Of a stretch of 64,000 nt of DNA, positions 27,267 through 35,130 are shown one piece after another (position 1 is the first letter of the stretch; each line of letters begins with the position of its first letter). A program made the translations under genes and the position numbers. The notes under the pieces were generated by a model that was not told where the DNA came from, did no database searches, and saw only the letters and a list, made by a program, of their open reading frames with translations. The DNA lies in NCBI GenBank assembly GCA_043744215.1, contig JAYTVC010000039.1, positions 8,089 through 72,088 of the forward strand. Reading direction: 5' to 3'. Source of the DNA: JBEEJL01 sp043744215 (GTDB lineage Bacteria > Pseudomonadota > Gammaproteobacteria > Burkholderiales > JBEEJL01).

Positions 27267-27295
27267 TTGACTTGGACAAATGCAGACGCTAGACT
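27267..27295 (+). promoter_or_regulatory. Putative sigma-70 promoter of prpB
   Basis: TTGACT at 27267-27272, a 17-bp spacer, then TAGACT at 27290-27295. The start site would fall near 27302, about 35 nt before the prpB ATG. Confidence 0.5.
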
Positions 27296-27337
27296 TTGTT
27301 CTTCGTAACCTGCCGCTTTTCTCTACGGACATTGCCT

Positions 27338-28222
27338 ATGACTTCCTCTGCCGGTGCCACATTCCGCGCTGCCGTTGCCAGCGAAAAACCCCTGCAAGTC
27401 GTAGGCGCCATCAATGCCTACACGGCACGCATGGCCGAAGCCAGCGGCTTCAAGGCGCTCTACATTTCCGGCGGCGGCGTCGCGGCCAACTCATTGGGCA
27501 TGCCCGACCTCGGCATCAGCACGATGGAAGACGTGCTTACCGACGCGCGCCGCATTACCGATGTCACCACCCTGCCCCTGCTGGTCGATATCGACACAGG
27601 CTGGGGTGGCGCCTTCAACATCGCGCGCACCATCCGCTCATTTATCAAGGCCGGCGTCGGCGCAGTCCATATGGAAGACCAAGTGGGCACCAAGCGTTGC
27701 GGACATCGTCCGGGCAAGGAAGTCGTGAGCACGGAAGAAATGGTTGATCGCGTCAAAGCCGCCGTCGATGCGCGCACCGACGCAAATTTTGTCATCATGG
27801 CGCGCACCGATGCGCTGGCCGTCGAAGGCATTAACGCCGCGATGGACCGCGCCTGCGCCTACGTCGAAGCCGGTGCGGATATGATTTTCCCCGAGGCGAT
27901 GACGGAACTGTCGATGTACAAGCAATTCAAGCAGGCAGTGAAAGTGCCCATTTTGGCCAATATCACCGAGTTCGGCCACACGCCGCTTTACACGCGTGAA
28001 GAGCTAGCCAGCGTCGATGTCGATATCGTCTTGCATTGCTGCTCGGCTTACCGCGCCATGAACGCGGCGGCGCTGAAAGTGTATGAGTCCATCCGCAAAG
28101 AAGGCACGCAAAAACATGTCGTCGATCTGATGCAAACGCGCGCCGACTTGTATAAATATCTCGACTATCATGCTTATGAGCAAAAGCTGGACGAGCTTTT
28201 TGCTGCTAAAAAAATTAAATAA
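27338..28222 (+). CDS. prpB: Methylisocitrate lyase
   Basis: The 294-aa enzyme splits 2-methylisocitrate into pyruvate and succinate, the last step of the methylcitrate cycle. It shows the phosphoenolpyruvate-mutase-like barrel with LLVDIDTGWGGAFNIART and the catalytic loop DQVGTKRCGHRPGKE (the KRCGH motif of the family). The start at 27338 (MTSSAGATF) gives the usual length; an in-frame ATG at 27296 would overlap the putative -10 box. First gene of prpB-prpC-orf-prpD-acnA. Confidence 0.94.
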   Translation: MTSSAGATFRAAVASEKPLQVVGAINAYTARMAEASGFKALYISGGGVAANSLGMPDLGISTMEDVLTDARRITDVTTLPLLVDIDTGWGGAFNIARTIRSFIKAGVGAVHMEDQVGTKRCGHRPGKEVVSTEEMVDRVKAAVDARTDANFVIMARTDALAVEGINAAMDRACAYVEAGADMIFPEAMTELSMYKQFKQAVKVPILANITEFGHTPLYTREELASVDVDIVLHCCSAYRAMNAAALKVYESIRKEGTQKHVVDLMQTRADLYKYLDYHAYEQKLDELFAAKKIK

Positions 28223-28235
28223 AATCAAATAGTTA
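28223..28235 (+). promoter_or_regulatory. IHF-consensus dispersed element, copy 5
   Basis: AATCAAATAGTTA, exact consensus, immediately after the prpB stop in the 39-bp prpB-prpC gap. Confidence 0.6.
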
Positions 28236-28261
28236 CCTAACAACTCATCACGGAGAAAAAC

Positions 28262-29413
28262 ATGGCCGATACGCCCGTCATACCGAAACCCAAAAAATCT
28301 GTCGCGCTCTCCGGCGTGACTGCGGGCAACACGGCGCTGTGCACCGTGGGCCGAACCGGCAACGATTTGCATTATCGCGGCTACGACATTCTCGACATCG
28401 CCGACACATGCGAGTTTGAAGAAATTGCGCACTTGCTGGTTCACGGCACTTTTCCAAACAAAGCCGAACTCGCTGCCTACAAACGCAAACTGCAAAGTCT
28501 GCGCGGCCTGCCCGCCAATGTGCAGGACGCCCTCGAATGCCTGCCCGCTAGCACACACCCGATGGACGTGTTGCGCACCGGCGCATCGTTGCTCGGCTGC
28601 ACCTTGCCGGAAAAAGATGACCACAACATCGCCGGTGCGCGCGACATTGCCGACAAACTGATGGCCAGCTTCGGCTCCATGCTGCTCTACTGGTATCACT
28701 ACAGCCACAACGGCAAATGCATCGAAGTGGAAACCGACGACGACTCCATCGGTGGCCATTTTCTCCATCTGTTACACGGCGAAAAACCCCAAGCGTCGTG
28801 GGTCAAAGGCATGCACACGTCACTGATTTTGTATGCGGAGCACGAGTTCAACGCTTCCACGTTCGCCGCGCGCGTCATCGCCGGCACGGGCTCGGATATG
28901 TACTCGGCCATCACCGGTGCCATCGGTGCCCTGCGCGGTCCGAAGCACGGCGGTGCCAACGAGGCAGCCTTCGACATCCAGCAGCGTTACAACTCGCCCG
29001 ACGAAGCGGAAGCCGACATCAAGCAGCGCATCGCCAACAAGGAAATCGTTATCGGCTTCGGCCATCCGGTTTACACCGTGAGCGATCCGCGCAATGTAGT
29101 CATCAAGGAAGTGGCAAAAAAATTGTCCAAAGAAATGGGCAACATGAAACTCTTCAACGTGGCCGAGCGCCTCGAATCGGTGATGTGGGCAGAGAAAAAA
29201 ATGTTCCCCAACCTCGACTGGTTCAGCGCCGTGAGCTATCACTCGATGGGCGTGCCAACGGACATGTTTACGCCGCTATTCGTCATTGCGCGCACGTCGG
29301 GCTGGAGCGCCCACGTGATCGAGCAGCGCATCGACGGCAAAATCATCCGCCCTTCCGCCAATTACATCGGGCCGGAAGATTTGAAATTCGTGCCTATCGA
29401 AAAACGTAAGTAA
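28262..29413 (+). CDS. prpC: 2-methylcitrate synthase
   Basis: The 383-aa citrate-synthase homologue condenses propionyl-CoA with oxaloacetate. It lacks the N-terminal beta domain of GltA, as expected for PrpC, and begins with the small helical domain (LHYRGYDILDIADTCEFEEI). Catalytic His regions are YAEHEFNASTFAAR and GFGHPVYTVSDPRN; the Asp region is FPNLDWFSAVSYHSMG. CGGAG lies before the ATG. The position between prpB and prpD supports methylcitrate over citrate synthesis. Confidence 0.94.
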   Translation: MADTPVIPKPKKSVALSGVTAGNTALCTVGRTGNDLHYRGYDILDIADTCEFEEIAHLLVHGTFPNKAELAAYKRKLQSLRGLPANVQDALECLPASTHPMDVLRTGASLLGCTLPEKDDHNIAGARDIADKLMASFGSMLLYWYHYSHNGKCIEVETDDDSIGGHFLHLLHGEKPQASWVKGMHTSLILYAEHEFNASTFAARVIAGTGSDMYSAITGAIGALRGPKHGGANEAAFDIQQRYNSPDEAEADIKQRIANKEIVIGFGHPVYTVSDPRNVVIKEVAKKLSKEMGNMKLFNVAERLESVMWAEKKMFPNLDWFSAVSYHSMGVPTDMFTPLFVIARTSGWSAHVIEQRIDGKIIRPSANYIGPEDLKFVPIEKRK

Positions 29414-29499
29414 ATCAAAACACGGACGAAACTTCTCTTTAGGTTTATGATGCGCGGATAATAATTATTCGACACAATAATCCCAAGGAGAAATTTGTC

Positions 29500-30000
29500 A
29501 TGACGTACACAAAGACCCAGGCAGGGTCGGAGGAAATAAAAAACCGCAGTTTGAAATTAGCCTCGCAGTTGCGCACCTTGTTGCTGATGGTGGATGGCAA
29601 AAAAAGTGTGGCGGAATTGCAGTCCATTTGCAAAGCGCTCGGGGCGCCGGACACTGGGCTGGCCGATCTGTTCAACAAAGGACTGATTGCCGAAGCCAGT
29701 TCAAGCGGCAATGTGGCGTCAACGGATGCAGACATCACCATAGTGCAAAATCCCGCACGCCTGGCGCAAACACCGGAGCAAGCTGCACAGATCTACACGC
29801 GCATCCAGCAGAATATGAACGACGTAGTGCGCAGTGTCATGGGATTACGTGGCGTATTCATGACCATGAAAATCGAGAAGTGCATGAACCTCGCGGATTT
29901 GAAAACCCTGTATCCGTATTTTGAAACGGCGGCCATCAAAGCGGCCGGCAAGGAAATCGGCGAAACCCTGTGCCGGGACATTCGCCATGCATTGAGGTAA
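29500..30000 (+). CDS. Unknown protein inside the methylcitrate operon
   Basis: The 166-aa cytoplasmic protein has no signal peptide or membrane segment. It starts 9 nt after AAGGAG. The N-terminal part (NRSLKLASQLRTLLLMVDGK, then SVAELQSICKALG) resembles a small helical module seen at the start of several betaproteobacterial signalling proteins. The middle is low in pattern, and the C-terminal half is helical (MGLRGVFMTMKIEKCMN). It is flanked by prpC (86 bp before) and prpD (70 bp after) on the same strand. I do not recognise a function. Its location suggests a role tied to propionate metabolism, but that is inference only. Confidence 0.75.
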   Translation: MTYTKTQAGSEEIKNRSLKLASQLRTLLLMVDGKKSVAELQSICKALGAPDTGLADLFNKGLIAEASSSGNVASTDADITIVQNPARLAQTPEQAAQIYTRIQQNMNDVVRSVMGLRGVFMTMKIEKCMNLADLKTLYPYFETAAIKAAGKEIGETLCRDIRHALR

Positions 30001-30010
30001 GCATTTTCAG

Positions 30011-30023
30011 CAACTCATTGATT
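30011..30023 (-). promoter_or_regulatory. IHF-consensus dispersed element, copy 6
   Basis: Minus strand: AATCAATGAGTTG, exact consensus, with the common left flank ATTCAATAT. It lies between the 166-aa gene and prpD. Confidence 0.6.
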
Positions 30024-30070
30024 ATATTGAATAATTTAACACTTTTCTTCAACGCAATAAAGGAAATTCT

Positions 30071-31522
30071 GTGTCAGCCCACATCTCCAACGTCCGCCCC
30101 AAACCCGATAAAGTGCTCGTCGATATCGTTGATTACGTCACCCAATATCAAATCAAATCCAGCGTCGCCTACGACACCGCACGCAATTGTTTGATCGATA
30201 CCCTGGGTTGCGGATTAGAAGCGTTGGAGTATCCGGCATGTAAAAAATTACTGGGCCCGATTGTTCCCGGCACCGTGGTGCCGAACGGCGCGAAAGTGCC
30301 GGGCACGCAATTCCAGCTTGACCCAATCCAGGCCGCGTTCAACATCGGGGCAATGATTCGCTGGCTTGACTTTAACGACACCTGGCTCGCCGCCGAATGG
30401 GGCCATCCTTCCGATAACCTGGGCGGCATTCTCGCCACCGCCGACTGGTTGTCGCGCAACGCCGTCGCAGCAGGCAAAAAACCGTTGCTGATGAAAGACG
30501 TGTTGACCGCCATGATCAAGGCCCATGAAATCCAGGGCTGCATCGCGCTGGAAAACTCTTTCAACAAAGTTGGCCTCGATCATGTGGTGCTGGTGAAAGT
30601 CGCTTCCACCGCCGTCGTCGCCGAAATGCTCGGCTTGAGCAAAGACGAAATCCTCAATGCGGTTTCGCTGGCATTTGTCGATGGCCAATCATTGCGCACC
30701 TATCGCCATTCACCCAACACTGGCTCGCGTAAATCCTGGGCGGCGGGCGACGCGACGTCGCGCGCCGTGCGTCTAGCGCTGATCGCCAAGACGGGCGAAA
30801 TGGGTTATCCGTCTGTATTAAGCGCGAAAACCTGGGGCTTCTACGACGTGCTGTTCAAGGGCAATGCATTCAAATTCCAGCGGCCTTACGGTTCGTATGT
30901 GATGGAAAATGTGCTGTTCAAAATTTCCTTCCCCGCCGAATTCCATTCGCAAACTGCCGTCGAAGCGGCGATGACCTTGCATGGCGAATTGAAAAAAGCC
31001 GGCAAGTCCGTCGAAGACATCAAAAAAATTACCATTCGCACCCACGAAGCCTGCATACGCATTATCGACAAAAAAGGTCCGCTGGATAACCCCGCCGATC
31101 GCGACCACTGCATTCAATACATGGTCGCTGTGCCGCTGATTTTCGGCCGCCTCACCGCCAGCGATTACGAAGACAGCGTCGCTGCCGACAAGCGCATCGA
31201 CGTGTTGCGCGACAAGATCGTCTGCGTGGAAGACACAGCCTTCACCAAGGATTATCACGACCCGAAGAAACGTTCGATTGCTAACGCGATGACCATCGAA
31301 TTCAAGGACGGCAAAAAAATGAAAGAAATCGAAGTCGAATACCCGATTGGACACGCCCGTCGTCGTAAGGATGGCATTCCACTACTCGTCGCCAAATTTA
31401 AAACCAACCTCGCGCGCATGTTCCCGCAAAAACAGCAGGACGCAATTTTGAAAGTGTCGCTGGACCAGAAAAAACTGGAAGCGATGGCGGTGAATGAGTA
31501 TGTGGATATGTATGTGATTTAA
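30071..31522 (+). CDS. prpD: 2-methylcitrate dehydratase
   Basis: The 483-aa MmgE/PrpD-family enzyme dehydrates 2-methylcitrate to methylaconitate. The family pattern is DTARNCLIDTLGCGLEALEY, then FNIGAMIRWLDFNDTWLAAE, and the central RTYRHSPNTGSRKSWAAGDA. The start is GTG at 30071 with AGGA 6 nt upstream. Since prpD is present and no prpF or acnD is seen nearby, this is the PrpD version of the cycle, needing an aconitase for rehydration. Confidence 0.93.
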   Translation: MSAHISNVRPKPDKVLVDIVDYVTQYQIKSSVAYDTARNCLIDTLGCGLEALEYPACKKLLGPIVPGTVVPNGAKVPGTQFQLDPIQAAFNIGAMIRWLDFNDTWLAAEWGHPSDNLGGILATADWLSRNAVAAGKKPLLMKDVLTAMIKAHEIQGCIALENSFNKVGLDHVVLVKVASTAVVAEMLGLSKDEILNAVSLAFVDGQSLRTYRHSPNTGSRKSWAAGDATSRAVRLALIAKTGEMGYPSVLSAKTWGFYDVLFKGNAFKFQRPYGSYVMENVLFKISFPAEFHSQTAVEAAMTLHGELKKAGKSVEDIKKITIRTHEACIRIIDKKGPLDNPADRDHCIQYMVAVPLIFGRLTASDYEDSVAADKRIDVLRDKIVCVEDTAFTKDYHDPKKRSIANAMTIEFKDGKKMKEIEVEYPIGHARRRKDGIPLLVAKFKTNLARMFPQKQQDAILKVSLDQKKLEAMAVNEYVDMYVI

Positions 31523-31537
31523 TTGCGTAACCCTTTC

Positions 31538-31560
31538 ACCATAGAGACACAGAGAAAAGA
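31538..31560. repeat. CACAGAG element, partial extra arm
   Basis: CACCATAGAGACACAGAGAA: a lone degenerate arm directly before copy 2 of the inverted-repeat element. Confidence 0.5.
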
Positions 31561-31569
31561 AAATCTTTT

Positions 31570-31721
31570 CACCACAGAGGCACAGAGACACAGAGAAAAC
31601 CAAGGTCTGAGTAAAAACCTTTAATTAGTGTCATTTCTACGAAGACAGAAATAGTGCGTAATTTGTTGGGTTTAACTGTTTAGGGTTTTGTTTTTCTCTG
31701 TGTCTCTGTGCCTCTGTGGTG
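31570..31721. repeat. CACAGAG inverted-repeat element, copy 2
   Basis: The left arm (31570-31599, CACCACAGAGGCACAGAGAC onward) is an exact inverse of the right arm ending at 31721. The interior shares TTTAATTAGT with copy 1 but otherwise differs. It fills most of the prpD-acnA gap. Confidence 0.7.
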
Positions 31722-31746
31722 AGCCTTTAGAATTCAGGAGTCAACC

Positions 31747-34446
31747 ATGTCCCACAATCTTCACAATACCCTGCAAGATTTCAAACTCGCTTCCGGTAAA
31801 ACCGGCAAGTTCTACTCGCTGCCCGCCCTTGAAAAAGCTGGCGTAGGTAAAATCTCGCGCCTGCCTGTTTCCATCCGCATTGTGCTCGAAGCGGTGCTAC
31901 GCAACTGCGACGGTAAAAAAGTCACCGAAGCCCACGTAAAAGAACTGGCAAACTGGGGCGCGACGGCCAACCGCGTGGATGAAATCCCCTTCGTCGTTGC
32001 CCGCGTAGTGCTGCAGGATTTCACCGGTGTGCCGTTGCTGGCCGACCTCGCCGCCATGCGCAACGTCGCGCACAAAATGGGCAAGAACCCGAAGACCATC
32101 GAGCCGCTGGTGCCCGTTGATCTGGTCGTCGATCACTCGGTGATGATCGACCATTTTGGCACGCCCAATGCGCTAAGACAAAACATGGAACTGGAATTCC
32201 AGCGCAATCAGGAACGCTACCAGTTCATGAAATGGGGCATGCAGGCCTTCGATACATTTGGCGTCGTGCCGCCCGGCATCGGCATCGTGCATCAGGTGAA
32301 TCTGGAATATCTGTTCCGCGGCGTGTTGAATAAAAACAGCGTTTACTACCCCGACACTTTGGTAGGAACCGACTCGCACACCACCATGATCAACGGCGCA
32401 GGTGTCGTCGGCTGGGGCGTGGGCGGCATTGAAGCAGAAGCGGGCATGCTCGGCCAGCCCGTCTATTTCCTCACGCCTGACGTAGTCGGCGTAGATCTGA
32501 AAGGTAAACTGCGTGAAGGCATCACTGCAACGGATTTGGTGTTAACCGTGACGGAAATGCTGCGCAAAGAAAAAGTCGTTGGCAAATTCGTCGAGTTCTT
32601 CGGTGAAGGCACGGCCAACTTATCTCTCACTGACCGCGCAACGCTCGCCAACATGGCACCGGAATACGGCGCGACCATGGGCTTCTTCCCCGTCGATGAT
32701 GTGACTGTCGCCTACATGAAAGGCACGGGCCGCACCGACGAAGAAGTCGATGCGTTCCAATCGTATTTCAAAGCGCAGAATTTGTACGGCATCCCCAAAG
32801 CGGGCGAGATCGATTACACCAAAGTGGTCACCCTGGATTTAAATTCCATCGTGCCGTCGCTGGCCGGCCCCAAACGCCCGCAGGATCGTATTCCCCTGCC
32901 GCAAATGAAAAACAGCTTCAGCACATTGTTCAGCGAAGACGTAGCGAAAAACGGTTTCGGCAAAAACGCTGCCGATCTGAATCGGCGCTACCCGACCAAA
33001 CAAGCGAACGTCGATCTGGGGAATGGCGACGTTTTAATCGCCGCAATTACCTCTTGCACCAACACGTCGAACCCGAGCGTGATGCTGGCTGCCGGTTTGC
33101 TGGCGAAAAAAGCGGTAGAAAAAGGTATCACCGTGAAGCCTCACATCAAGACTTCCCTTGGGCCCGGCTCGCGCATCGTTGCTGAATATTTAAGCAAGTC
33201 CGGTTTGCAGCCTTACCTCGACAAACTGGGCTTTAACGTTGCCGCCTTCGGTTGCACCACCTGTATCGGCAATGCGGGCGACCTGACGCCGGAACTGAAC
33301 GAAGCCATCGCTTCGAACGATGTGGTCGCCGCCGCCGTACTGTCAGGCAACCGCAATTTTGAAGCGCGCATTCATCCGAACATTCGCGCCAACTTCCTCG
33401 CATCACCGCCATTGGTTGTCGCGTTCGCGCTGGCAGGCAAAGCCAATATCGATTTGGAAACCGAACCGCTGGGCACGGGCAAAGATGGCAAGCCGGTGTT
33501 CCTAAAAGACATCTGGCCGAGCAGCGACGAAATCGCCGCCGTGATGAAATACGCGATGGATCCGGAAACCTTCCGTCGTCTCTACAGCGACATGACCAAA
33601 GACCACGATTTGTGGAACAACGTGTCGGCACCGACGGGCCAGGTTTACACCTGGCCGGATTCGACCTATATCGCCAAGCCGCCTTTCTTCGACGATTTCA
33701 AAATGTCCACGGACAAGATGATCACCATCAAAGGCGCGAAGGCCTTGTTGCTGTTGGGTGATTCGGTGACCACCGACCACATCTCGCCTGCCGGCTCGTT
33801 CAAGCCGACCACTCCGGCCGGAAAATTTCTTATGGATAAAAACGTCAAGCAACCGGACTTCAACAGCTACGGTTCACGCCGCGGTAATCATGACGTGATG
33901 ATTCGCGGCACCTTCGCCAATGTGCGCGTGAAAAATCTGATGCTGCCGCCGAATGCCGACGGCTCGCGTATTGAAGGCGGCTACACCTTGCTCGACGGCG
34001 CACAAACGACTGTCTATGACGCGGCGATGACTTACATCAAGCGCGGCACGCCGACCATTATTCTGGCCGGCGAAGAATACGGCACCGGCTCATCGCGCGA
34101 CTGGGCGGCCAAGGGCACGCAATTGCTCGGTGTGAAAGTGGTGGTGGCAAAGAGCTATGAGCGCATCCATCGCAGCAATCTGGTGGGCATGGGTGTGTTG
34201 CCGCTGCAATTCAAGGGCAGCGACAGTATCCAGTCATTGGGTTTGAAAGGCGACGAAACGTTCGATGTCGTCGGCGTGACGGAAGACATCAAGCCGCAGC
34301 AAGACCTGACCCTCGTCATTACCAAAGCCGACGGCAGCAAACAAAACGTACAAGTTTTGTGCCGCATCGATACACCGATCGAAGTGGATTATTACAAGCA
34401 TGGCGGCATCCTGCCGTTTGTGTTGCGTCAGTTGCTGGCAGCCTAA
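31747..34446 (+). CDS. acnA: Aconitate hydratase A
   Basis: The 899-aa [4Fe-4S] enzyme interconverts citrate and isocitrate. In this operon it probably also hydrates methylaconitate to 2-methylisocitrate between PrpD and PrpB. Cluster Cys residues lie in AITSCTNTSNPSVM and FGCTTCIGNAGDL. Other blocks are GTDSHTTMINGAGVVGWGVG, the swivel-domain RRGNHDVMIRGTFANVR and the GEEYGTGSSRDWAAKG motif. Length and wording are AcnA-type rather than the methylcitrate-specific AcnD. GGAG lies before the ATG. Confidence 0.92.
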   Translation: MSHNLHNTLQDFKLASGKTGKFYSLPALEKAGVGKISRLPVSIRIVLEAVLRNCDGKKVTEAHVKELANWGATANRVDEIPFVVARVVLQDFTGVPLLADLAAMRNVAHKMGKNPKTIEPLVPVDLVVDHSVMIDHFGTPNALRQNMELEFQRNQERYQFMKWGMQAFDTFGVVPPGIGIVHQVNLEYLFRGVLNKNSVYYPDTLVGTDSHTTMINGAGVVGWGVGGIEAEAGMLGQPVYFLTPDVVGVDLKGKLREGITATDLVLTVTEMLRKEKVVGKFVEFFGEGTANLSLTDRATLANMAPEYGATMGFFPVDDVTVAYMKGTGRTDEEVDAFQSYFKAQNLYGIPKAGEIDYTKVVTLDLNSIVPSLAGPKRPQDRIPLPQMKNSFSTLFSEDVAKNGFGKNAADLNRRYPTKQANVDLGNGDVLIAAITSCTNTSNPSVMLAAGLLAKKAVEKGITVKPHIKTSLGPGSRIVAEYLSKSGLQPYLDKLGFNVAAFGCTTCIGNAGDLTPELNEAIASNDVVAAAVLSGNRNFEARIHPNIRANFLASPPLVVAFALAGKANIDLETEPLGTGKDGKPVFLKDIWPSSDEIAAVMKYAMDPETFRRLYSDMTKDHDLWNNVSAPTGQVYTWPDSTYIAKPPFFDDFKMSTDKMITIKGAKALLLLGDSVTTDHISPAGSFKPTTPAGKFLMDKNVKQPDFNSYGSRRGNHDVMIRGTFANVRVKNLMLPPNADGSRIEGGYTLLDGAQTTVYDAAMTYIKRGTPTIILAGEEYGTGSSRDWAAKGTQLLGVKVVVAKSYERIHRSNLVGMGVLPLQFKGSDSIQSLGLKGDETFDVVGVTEDIKPQQDLTLVITKADGSKQNVQVLCRIDTPIEVDYYKHGGILPFVLRQLLAA

Positions 34447-34467
34447 TCAAGTTAAGGAAAAAATATC

Positions 34468-34689
34468 ATGGTTAAAATTCTGATTGGTTTTATTTTATTC
34501 GCAGCGCTCGCGCTGTTCATCCTGATGAAAAGCGGCGGCAATGTGAATCTGGGTGACGAACACGCAGCAGGCGAAAAATCCGAACAGCACGGCACAGTAG
34601 CGCCGGCGGCAGACAAGCCAGCTGACAAGCCCAAATCGGATACGGCCAACAGCGTGACGCCGACCCCTGCAACGGCTCAAACCAAGTAA
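34468..34689 (+). CDS. Small single-span membrane protein
   Basis: The 73-aa protein has an N-terminal hydrophobic segment (ILIGFILFAALALFILM) and a hydrophilic, Ala/Pro/Lys/Thr-rich tail without Cys. AAGGA lies before the ATG. It starts 21 bp after acnA and is followed by a strong terminator, so it is the last gene of the prp-acnA transcript. Function unknown. Confidence 0.65.
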   Translation: MVKILIGFILFAALALFILMKSGGNVNLGDEHAAGEKSEQHGTVAPAADKPADKPKSDTANSVTPTPATAQTK

Positions 34690-34712
34690 GCGTAACGAAC
34701 TTTCACAATAAC

Positions 34713-34745
34713 AAAATGCCGCCGTTTTATACGGCGGCATTTTTT
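34713..34745 (+). terminator. Rho-independent terminator after the acnA-small membrane protein genes
   Basis: Stem ATGCCGCCGT / ACGGCGGCAT with a 5-nt loop, flanked by an A-run and a T-run; it could work in both directions. Confidence 0.85.
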
Positions 34746-34834
34746 GTTTTAATACTGCCGCGTAAAATAATTGATTCGTACCATGCATGCCATGGCCGTC
34801 ATGGGCAGGCTGACATATGCAAATTATTGTTTAT

Positions 34835-34847
34835 AATCATATAGTTA
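34835..34847 (+). promoter_or_regulatory. IHF-like dispersed element, copy 7 (one mismatch)
   Basis: AATCATATAGTTA has one mismatch to WATCAANNNNTTR. Its left flank of 19 bp ending in TTTATAATCA is identical to that of copy 2. Confidence 0.5.
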
Positions 34848-35130
34848 GCATTGTATCGTTTTCATCTCTCCGTTCGCGCTGACGCAATGCTACGCGCGCC
34901 TCAGCACACGCAAATTAGCTGGATCTTCAGGCATGCTTGCCATGACGGCTCCCCCAAGCATATTTGCGCAATGGCATTTAAGGGTAGAATACCTCATCAA
35001 ACCTGATGCCTTTATCCGCTTCCGTCACTATATAGGTAACCGTTTTTCCAATTTTCCAATTTTCCATTTTTCCTGGCAGCATCCGTTCACAACAAATAAA
35101 TTCGCAGCTAAACATAAGGAGAGAAAAAAC

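Larger units (their letters stand above)
34690..35130. other. Intergenic region of 0.44 kb
   Basis: After the terminator there is an IHF-like element (34835-34847). An 11-bp near-inverted pair around GCCGTCATGG lies near 34793 and 34950. No convincing gene is seen: the open frame leading into the DUF937 gene from 34933 lacks a ribosome site. Confidence 0.5.

Noticed and set aside
31747..34446. AcnD (methylcitrate-specific dehydratase) as identity of the aconitase
   Set aside because: Length and motifs are AcnA-type, prpD is present, and no prpF follows; AcnD usually pairs with PrpF instead of PrpD.
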